From the NCBI GenBank assembly GCA_050945155.1, contig JBMNSK010000020.1:1-24813 (forward strand): 24,813 nucleotides of DNA. Direction: 5' to 3'. The stretch is from JBMNSK01 sp050945155 (GTDB lineage Bacteria; Actinomycetota; Coriobacteriia; Coriobacteriales; Eggerthellaceae). A model generated the notes under the pieces. It was not told the origin of the DNA. It made no database searches and worked only from the letters and a program-made list of their open reading frames with translations. Shown in pieces: positions 23,943 to 24,813 of the stretch. The position numbers and the translations under genes were made by a program. The stretch's first letter is position 1, and the number at the start of each line of letters is the position of its first letter.

Positions 23943-24813
23943 ATGAGACGTTTTGGGATTCTGGCGCTCGTCTGTGCCGTAGCAGCATCACTTTGCTTTG
24001 TATTGGGTGGTTGTGATGCATTCAATAACCAAGGATATTCTCCGACTCTCAAAGATGCTGTAGTTCAGTCACCAACCATTGGTGAAGACGGCACCTTGCG
24101 CGTGGGAGTCAATGCAAATTCTTATCCACTTGCTGGTCAGCCTGAAGGTGCGAGTGGCATTGAAGGTATCAATGTTGATTACGCTGCAGCTATTGCTGAT
24201 GAGATGGGCTTAAAGCTTCAAATTGTTGATGTCGGAACGGACCCTGAGGGCGCTCTGAAAGATAATAAAGTTGACATCGTAATGGGTATTAACAGCACCG
24301 ACGATGTGAAATTCTGGAAGTCAAACCCCTATATTCCGACCAGTATTGCCGTCTTTGCAAATTCAGATAACCAAGGTGACTTCACGGTAAACGACGATAC
24401 AAAGATTGCTGCTCAAGTATCCTCGAAGAGTGCTTATGCGGTAGACCATGAATATGACCAGAACAATCTTCAGTCAGTGAGCGACTTGAATTCGGCCTTT
24501 ACTGCTATGCGTGATGGCCAGGTTCAGTATGTCGCTGCTGATGCGGTTATCGGGTCCTATGCATCTCACTCCGGTGGATATGACACGCATATTGTGGGTC
24601 TGCTCCAGGAGACTGGCGGCTACTGCATTGGCGTAAACTCCTCCAACACGGCGCTGCAAAAGGCAGTTTCTGATGCCATTACCTCATGCAACGACTCTGG
24701 TGTCTTTTCTGTTATCCAAAATCAGTGGCTCGGCACCGTTCTTGATTTGACGAGCGTAAAACTTGGTTCGGGTGCAACCGACCTGAAGGCCTCAGACTTA
24801 AAAGGTACAGTCA
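23943..24813 (+). CDS. ABC transporter solute-binding lipoprotein (amino-acid type), open at window end
   Basis: The first 290 residues of an extracytoplasmic binding protein of the SBP_bac_3 family. A lipoprotein signal is clear: MRRFG, hydrophobic core, then LGGC with the lipid-bearing Cys at 24. The mature part has GTLRVGVNANSYPLAG, then GINVDYAAAIADEMGL and KIAAQVSSKSAY, in the order usual for this family. The family's xxER segment that contacts the amino-acid carboxylate is altered here (NSTDDVKFWKSNPY), so the ligand may not be a simple amino acid. The ATG at 23943 follows GGAGG (23930-23934). The gene runs off the window, so a fused permease domain, which occurs in some relatives, cannot be excluded. 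Confidence 0.85.
   Translation, partial: MRRFGILALVCAVAASLCFVLGGCDAFNNQGYSPTLKDAVVQSPTIGEDGTLRVGVNANSYPLAGQPEGASGIEGINVDYAAAIADEMGLKLQIVDVGTDPEGALKDNKVDIVMGINSTDDVKFWKSNPYIPTSIAVFANSDNQGDFTVNDDTKIAAQVSSKSAYAVDHEYDQNNLQSVSDLNSAFTAMRDGQVQYVAADAVIGSYASHSGGYDTHIVGLLQETGGYCIGVNSSNTALQKAVSDAITSCNDSGVFSVIQNQWLGTVLDLTSVKLGSGATDLKASDLKGTV

Noticed and set aside
1..24813. Mobile element, prophage, integrase or CRISPR array
   Set aside because: No transposase, integrase, terminal repeats or regularly spaced repeats were seen, and all genes look chromosomal.

Overview
This 24.8 kb window is chromosomal DNA from a moderate-GC, Gram-positive-type bacterium. The best guess is a member of the Coriobacteriia, possibly the Atopobium/Lancefieldella/Olsenella group. 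That rests on the mix seen here: a transcription-terminating T-box on pheST, SipW-type surface proteins with an LAxTG-like sorting signal, a methionine aminopeptidase with an N-terminal SEC-C zinc motif, and argCJBD. The taxonomy is inference. I see no rRNA, tRNA, CRISPR array, insertion sequence or phage gene.

Layout. (1) 1-3446, minus strand: VWA-like protein (DUF2201 type), then a MoxR-type AAA+ ATPase, then dtd (cut by the window edge), packed as one operon with a good promoter at 3484-3511. (2) 3566-5587, plus: a cytoplasmic BspA-type leucine-rich-repeat protein, divergent from that operon. (3) 5818-7452: recN. (4) 7621-11510: a T-box leader with a readable TTC (Phe) specifier, then pheS and pheT, followed by map (11563-12447) and a strong terminator. 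(5) 12913-15888: three exported proteins in a row. Two carry SipW-dependent signal sequences of TasA/camelysin type, and the third ends in an LAQTG sorting signal. The set looks like a surface-fibre locus. (6) 15933-17777, minus: a glutamate-cysteine ligase-type enzyme whose C-terminus is an in-frame SlyD-like FKBP domain. (7) 17985-22595: argC-argJ-argB-argD, the cyclic acetyl pathway from glutamate to ornithine, ending in a strong bidirectional terminator. (8) 22731-23573, minus: a ComF-family phosphoribosyltransferase-like protein. (9) 23943 to the end: a solute-binding lipoprotein (open at the edge), preceded by about 370 bases rich in inverted repeats.

The most interesting items are the ligase-FKBP fusion, the SipW/TasA-like cluster with its own wall anchor and recurring GGTAC motifs, and the MoxR/VWA pair. 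The VWA protein of that pair has lost the glutamate of its HExxH-like motif and sits opposite an unusual cytoplasmic LRR protein. The remaining genes are ordinary housekeeping functions: DNA repair, Phe-tRNA charging, N-terminal processing and arginine synthesis.
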